NCBI GenBank assembly: GCA_050329975.1
Contig: JBHJOG010000231.1
Span: 1 to 16,744, forward strand
DNA: 16,744 bases
Origin: CALKHQ01 sp050329975
GTDB lineage: Bacteria; Pseudomonadota; Alphaproteobacteria; CALKHQ01
Direction: 5' to 3'
The translations under genes were made by a program, and so were the position numbers. The notes beneath the pieces are model-generated. The model saw nothing but the letters and a program-made list of their open reading frames with translations. It was not told the origin of the DNA and searched no databases. Shown one piece after another: positions 14,048 through 16,744 of this stretch. Positions within the stretch are counted from its first letter, which is position 1; the number at the start of each line of letters is the position of its first letter.

Positions 14048-14073
14048 GCCTCGGCTACGTTCGCCGCCGAGGC
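14048..14073 (+). other. Hairpin between the DUF188 and PAS genes
   Basis: GCCTCGGC (14048-14055) and GCCGAGGC (14066-14073) form an 8-pair stem with a 10-base loop. It lies 39 bases after the DUF188 stop and 24 bases before the PAS gene ATG. It has no T tract, so it may be part of the PAS leader or a weak terminator. Confidence 0.3.
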
Positions 14074-14097
14074 CCGAAGGACGAGGGAGAGATCCAG

Positions 14098-14694
14098 ATG
14101 CTGCCCCAACCGCGACCGGCGACCGAACCGGAACTGCATGCACGCCTGCTCGCGGACTTCCCGCGGGTGACCGGCGGGCTGCGCTCGCCCGCGACGCGCG
14201 GGGTGCTCGCCTACTGGCGCGCGCTCGTCCCCGGCGCGGGCGGTGTTCCGCACCGGCGCGCGGTCGACCCGATCGGCATCGGCGGCCGCCTGCTGCCGCA
14301 CATCTTCCTTTGCGAATACGCCGCCGACGGCCGGATCCTGATCCGGCTGCAGGGCAGCTACCTTGCCGAACAGGCCGGCCAGACGATGACCGGACGCCAC
14401 ATCGACCAGAGCACCTTCGGGGTCAACGCGCCGGCGATCCTCAGGCTCTACGAGACGGTGCGCGCAACCCGTTGCCCGCTCGCCACCCACGAGACCGTGC
14501 TGACCACCCGCCACGACGTGATTCCTTGCGAGGTCCTGCACCTGCCGCTGCTGCGCGACGCGCCCGGCACGTCGGGTGCGACCGAGATCGGCTACGTCCT
14601 CGGCGCCCTCGACCGCCTCGACGACGGCCTGTTGCCGCGCCACGCGCTGCAGGCAAAGGAGGTCGAGTCGATCCACGTCGTGGACGGGATCTGA
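14098..14694 (+). CDS. PAS_5-type PAS domain protein
   Basis: This 198-residue protein matches the alphaproteobacterial PAS_5 pattern. It has V-L-A-Y-W-R-A-L (36-43), P-H-R-R-A-V-D-P-I-G-I (51-61), L-L-P-H-I-F-L-C-E (65-73), I-L-I-R-L-Q-G-S-Y-L (80-89) and G-Q-T-M-T-G-R-H-I (94-102). No output domain (kinase, cyclase or DNA-binding) follows, so it is a stand-alone sensor-like module of unknown ligand and partner. ATG at 14098 is preceded by GAGGGAGAG about 7 bases upstream. A longer in-frame start at 14011 would include an Arg/Pro-rich stretch that overlaps the hairpin and is less likely. Confidence 0.85.
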   Translation: MLPQPRPATEPELHARLLADFPRVTGGLRSPATRGVLAYWRALVPGAGGVPHRRAVDPIGIGGRLLPHIFLCEYAADGRILIRLQGSYLAEQAGQTMTGRHIDQSTFGVNAPAILRLYETVRATRCPLATHETVLTTRHDVIPCEVLHLPLLRDAPGTSGATEIGYVLGALDRLDDGLLPRHALQAKEVESIHVVDGI

Positions 14695-14801
14695 GACCGG
14701 CACCGTTCGTCGCCTCGTCCGACGCCCGCAACGCTTGCCCTTCGATCCGCCCGCAGCTGCCATCCAGCGACCTCTCCTGCGAGATGGGCGGACGCCAACG
14801 G

Positions 14802-14819
14802 GTCCGAAACCTTTCGGAC
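14802..14819. promoter_or_regulatory. Perfect palindrome upstream of the Crp/Fnr gene
   Basis: GTCCGAAA-CC-TTTCGGAC is a perfect inverted repeat with 8-base arms, centred about 104 bases before the regulator ATG. A related half-site, TTTCGTCC, occurs at about 14833-14840. The repeat does not match FNR (TTGAT-N4-ATCAA) or CRP (TGTGA-N6-TCACA) consensus. It could be an autoregulatory operator or a compact RNA hairpin; no T tract follows. The rest of 14695-14913 holds no supportable gene. Confidence 0.45.
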
Positions 14820-14913
14820 ATCTTCCTCGAACTTTCGTCCGGCCACGGCTGTTCATGACCTATGCCGTCCCGTCAGCGCGACCCCGGGCGGACCAGGAGT
14901 GACGGGTAAGACC

Positions 14914-15657
14914 ATGACCAATGCGATGATCATGAAGCTTGAACACGGAGCCGAGCTCACGGCGGAAGACCGGGCCGTCCTGGAGGAAGCCACCGCCAAC
15001 CGGCGGCAGGTGGGGGCGCACGAGGACTTGATCCAGGAATGCGAGCCGCCGGGACACGTCAACCTGATCCTCGAGGGGTTCGCCTGCCGCTACAAGACCC
15101 TCGCGGACGGCCGGCGCTCGATCGTTGCCTTTTTCGTGCCTGGTGATTTCTGCGACCTGCACGTCGCTATCCTCGGCCAGATGGACCATTCGATCGGGAC
15201 CATCACACCCTGCACGGTCGCCGCTATCCCGCGCGCCACGATCGAGATGCTGATCAGGGAGCCCCGGATCGTCCGCGCGCTGTGGTGGGCCACGCTTGTC
15301 GATGCGGCAATCCTGCGCGAGTGGCTGGCGAGCATGGCGCGGCGCCCGTCCGATCAGCAGCTTGCGCACCTGCTGTGCGAATTGCTGCTGCGGCTGCGGG
15401 CGGTCGGCCACGCTAACGGGAACAGCTATCCGCTGCCGGTGACCCAGGAGGAACTGGCCGATACACTCGGCATCTCGGCCGTGCACGTGAACCGCATGCT
15501 TCAGCAGCTGCGTGAAGACGGCCTGATCGTCCTGCAGGGCCGGACGCTGACCATTCCCGACGTGGATCGGTTGATGGAGTTCGCCGACTTCGACCCGACT
15601 TATCTACACCTGAAGGACGCCAGGACGCCTCGTCCGACGGTGCGGGGCGCAGCTTGA
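14914..15657 (+). CDS. Crp/Fnr family transcriptional regulator, non-FNR type
   Basis: The 247-residue protein has an N-terminal cyclic-nucleotide-type sensor barrel (about 20-125, with P-G-H-V-N-L-I-L-E-G-F and F-F-V-P-G-D-F-C-D-L). A long dimerisation helix follows (about 125-165), then a C-terminal winged helix. The recognition region is T-Q-E-E-L-A-D-T-L-G-I-S-A-V-H-V-N-R-M-L-Q-Q-L-R (177-200). It lacks an N-terminal cysteine cluster, so it is not an iron-sulfur FNR. At the recognition helix it has V190 and N193 before R194, where FNR has the E-x-x-S-R signature, so it should not read the TTGAT box. ATG at 14914 is preferred; GTG at 14899 is an alternative. Effector and targets are unknown; a palindrome upstream may be its own site. 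Confidence 0.9.
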   Translation: MTNAMIMKLEHGAELTAEDRAVLEEATANRRQVGAHEDLIQECEPPGHVNLILEGFACRYKTLADGRRSIVAFFVPGDFCDLHVAILGQMDHSIGTITPCTVAAIPRATIEMLIREPRIVRALWWATLVDAAILREWLASMARRPSDQQLAHLLCELLLRLRAVGHANGNSYPLPVTQEELADTLGISAVHVNRMLQQLREDGLIVLQGRTLTIPDVDRLMEFADFDPTYLHLKDARTPRPTVRGAA

Positions 15658-15671
15658 AACGGAGCCTCGCC

Positions 15672-16193
15672 ATGCCGCGCTACTTCTTCGACATCCATGA
15701 CGGCCAGCGGATGACACGGGGCGACGAAGGGCAGGATTTCGCGACCCGCGAGGAGATGCGGGCCGCCGCGATCCGCACGCTGCCGGACATCGCGCGGGAC
15801 GAAGTGCCCGACAGCGACGCCCTCGTCTTCTCGGTCAGGGTCAGGGACGAGGCAGGAGACGACGTGTTCGAGGCCAGCCTGTCGCTGCGGTCCAGGTGGC
15901 TCGACCGAGGCGCACAGGTCGTGGACGACGATCTGGATGTGTTGAGCCGGGAGCAGTTGCTGGACGAGGCGAGACGCCTGCGCGCCGGCATCCGCGCGCA
16001 TCGCGACAGCTCCGGGCACGCGCTCTGCTGGCATCACCCGCAGCTTTGGGGCCTATTGCCGGAGCGGATCGCGCCGGAGGTCGCGGTTCCGCCTTGGCCG
16101 AAGTTCCTGCGCGGCTGCCTGCGTTACCGGGAATCGCTGGACCGCGAGCTGGCCGACGCGCCGGTTGCCGACGTCGAGTTCGACGAGGGCTAG
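15672..16193 (+). CDS. DUF6894-like domain fused to a conserved C-terminal module
   Basis: The 173-residue protein has two parts. Residues 1-75 look like DUF6894: M-P-R-Y-F-F-D-I-H-D-G start, E-E-M-R-A-A-A near 28-34, and V-R-V-R-D-E-A-G near 55-62. Residues 88-160 form a second module, L-S-R-E-Q-L-L-D-E-A-R-R-L-R-A-G-I-R-A-H-R-D followed by G-H-A-L-C-W-H-H-P-Q-L-W-G-L-L-P-E (115-131) and W-P-K-F-L-R-G-C-L-R-Y-R-E-S-L-D (142-157). I recall this second pattern from separate small alphaproteobacterial proteins. Neither part has a known function. ATG at 15672 follows GGAG by 7 bases and lies 14 bases after the Crp/Fnr stop, so both may share a transcript. The stop overlaps that of the convergent cupin gene (CTAG). 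Confidence 0.8.
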   Translation: MPRYFFDIHDGQRMTRGDEGQDFATREEMRAAAIRTLPDIARDEVPDSDALVFSVRVRDEAGDDVFEASLSLRSRWLDRGAQVVDDDLDVLSREQLLDEARRLRAGIRAHRDSSGHALCWHHPQLWGLLPERIAPEVAVPPWPKFLRGCLRYRESLDRELADAPVADVEFDEG

Positions 16194-16651
16194 GATTCGG
16201 GATAGGGCGTGCCGTCCTTGTGCACGAAGCGGCCGTCGGCGTTGGCGCTCATCATGTCGATGTCGGCGCAATAGGTCACGTCGGCGGGCGAGCGGAAGCC
16301 GACTTCCAGGTAGACCGCCGTCGCACCCGACCTGTTGACCAGGTGATGGCCGTCGCCGGAGCCTTTCGGGAAGGCTGCGCAATCGCCGGCCCTCAGCACC
16401 GTCTCCCCGCTGTCCTCGACCAGCACCACCTCGCCTTCGAGCACATAGACGAACTCGTCTTCGTCCGTATGCCAGTGGCGCTGGCTCGACCAGTTGCCCG
16501 GCGGCAGGCGCATCAGATTGACCCCGAAATCGCTGAGCCCGCCCGCATCGCCCAGGCGCTGCCGCACGCGGTCGGCACAGGGCGCGTCGAACGGACTAGG
16601 ATAACCCGTGCCTTTGCGCTCCGGGACGGCGGCGATGTCGATCTTGGGCAT
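16190..16651 (-). CDS. Cupin domain protein
   Basis: This 153-residue single-domain cupin carries both conserved motifs: H59-W-H61-T-D-E-D-E66-F-V-Y-V-L-E-G73 (metal ligands His59, His61, Glu66) and G89-D-C-A-A-F-P95-K-G-x-x-x-x-H-x-x-x-N106. The His, His, Glu plus downstream His set implies a bound divalent metal. Cupins range from enzymes to sugar-binding and sensing proteins, and nothing here or nearby fixes the substrate. ATG at 16651 is preferred because GAGGA lies 8 bases upstream; an in-frame TTG at 16669 would add six residues. Its last codons overlap the DUF6894-fusion stop by four bases, tail to tail. Confidence 0.9.
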   Translation of the reverse strand: MPKIDIAAVPERKGTGYPSPFDAPCADRVRQRLGDAGGLSDFGVNLMRLPPGNWSSQRHWHTDEDEFVYVLEGEVVLVEDSGETVLRAGDCAAFPKGSGDGHHLVNRSGATAVYLEVGFRSPADVTYCADIDMMSANADGRFVHKDGTPYPES

Positions 16652-16712
16652 GGCGGTCTTCCTCGGCAACAGTGAGCAGGGTCCAGGCTGGCTTTCCGTG
16701 CGTCATCCCAGC

Positions 16713-16734
16713 GATCTGGTGCCGATCTGGCGCC
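16713..16734. repeat. Short tandem repeat at the window edge
   Basis: GATCTGGTGCC (16713-16723) is followed directly by GATCTGGCGCC (16724-16734), two 11-base copies differing at one base. A Shine-Dalgarno-like GGAGGAG follows at 16735-16741, which could belong to a gene starting just beyond the window. The stretch is too short to interpret further. Confidence 0.4.
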
Positions 16735-16744
16735 GGAGGAGCTT

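Noticed and set aside
14914..15657. Calling the Crp/Fnr gene fnr or fixK
   Set aside because: It lacks the Fe-S cysteine cluster and the E-x-x-S-R recognition residues, so it is unlikely to be the protein that reads the box at 500-519.
1..16744. Mobile element, prophage, CRISPR or defence island
   Set aside because: I found no transposase, integrase, phage, Cas or restriction motifs, no direct repeats flanking a gene block and no spaced repeat array.

Overview
The window is high-GC, densely packed bacterial DNA. It reads as a chromosomal segment of an alphaproteobacterium, probably of the Rhodospirillales. The evidence is a fixNOQP/fixGHIS-type (ccoNOQP-ccoGHIS) cluster under a perfect FNR/FixK box, plus DUF1491, PAS_5, DUF6894 and Crp/Fnr genes typical of that class. 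The order-level call is an inference from protein style. I see no rRNA, tRNA, insertion sequence, prophage gene or CRISPR array.

Positions 1-9535 form a complete cbb3 cytochrome oxidase island. A lipoprotein gene (33-431, minus) is divergent from a long plus-strand operon. Between them, at 500-519, lies a perfect palindrome containing TTGAT-N4-ATCAA. The operon runs DUF2189 membrane protein, 73-residue two-helix membrane protein, ccoN, ccoO, ccoQ, ccoP, ccoG, ccoH, ccoI, ccoS. Many junctions overlap or nearly touch. A strong hairpin follows ccoS. CcoN, CcoO and CcoP are the catalytic and cytochrome c subunits; CcoQ is the small accessory subunit. CcoG (polyferredoxin), CcoH, CcoI (copper P-type ATPase) and CcoS supply copper, haem insertion and assembly. 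The two small membrane genes ahead of ccoN look co-transcribed and are candidate accessory factors.

Positions 9600-11730 look like a cold or envelope-stress block. It holds a CspA-type cold-shock gene with a long leader, a hairpin-rich spacer, a small Lys/Ala-rich helical protein and a three-histidine-box membrane fatty acid desaturase. A convergent formate/nitrite-type (FNT) channel gene follows.

Positions 12650-16744 are ordinary accessory chromosome: a small secreted two-cysteine protein, a DUF1491 protein divergent from a YaiI/YqxD (DUF188) protein, a PAS_5 protein, a Crp/Fnr regulator preceded by an unusual palindrome, a protein joining a DUF6894-like domain to a second conserved module, and a cupin protein whose stop codon overlaps that of its convergent neighbour.

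I found no clearly new defence or mobile system. The points most worth pursuing are the FNR-type box with the two uncharacterised membrane genes at the head of the cbb3 operon, the structured cold-shock leader and spacer, the Crp/Fnr gene with its candidate operator, and the DUF6894 fusion.
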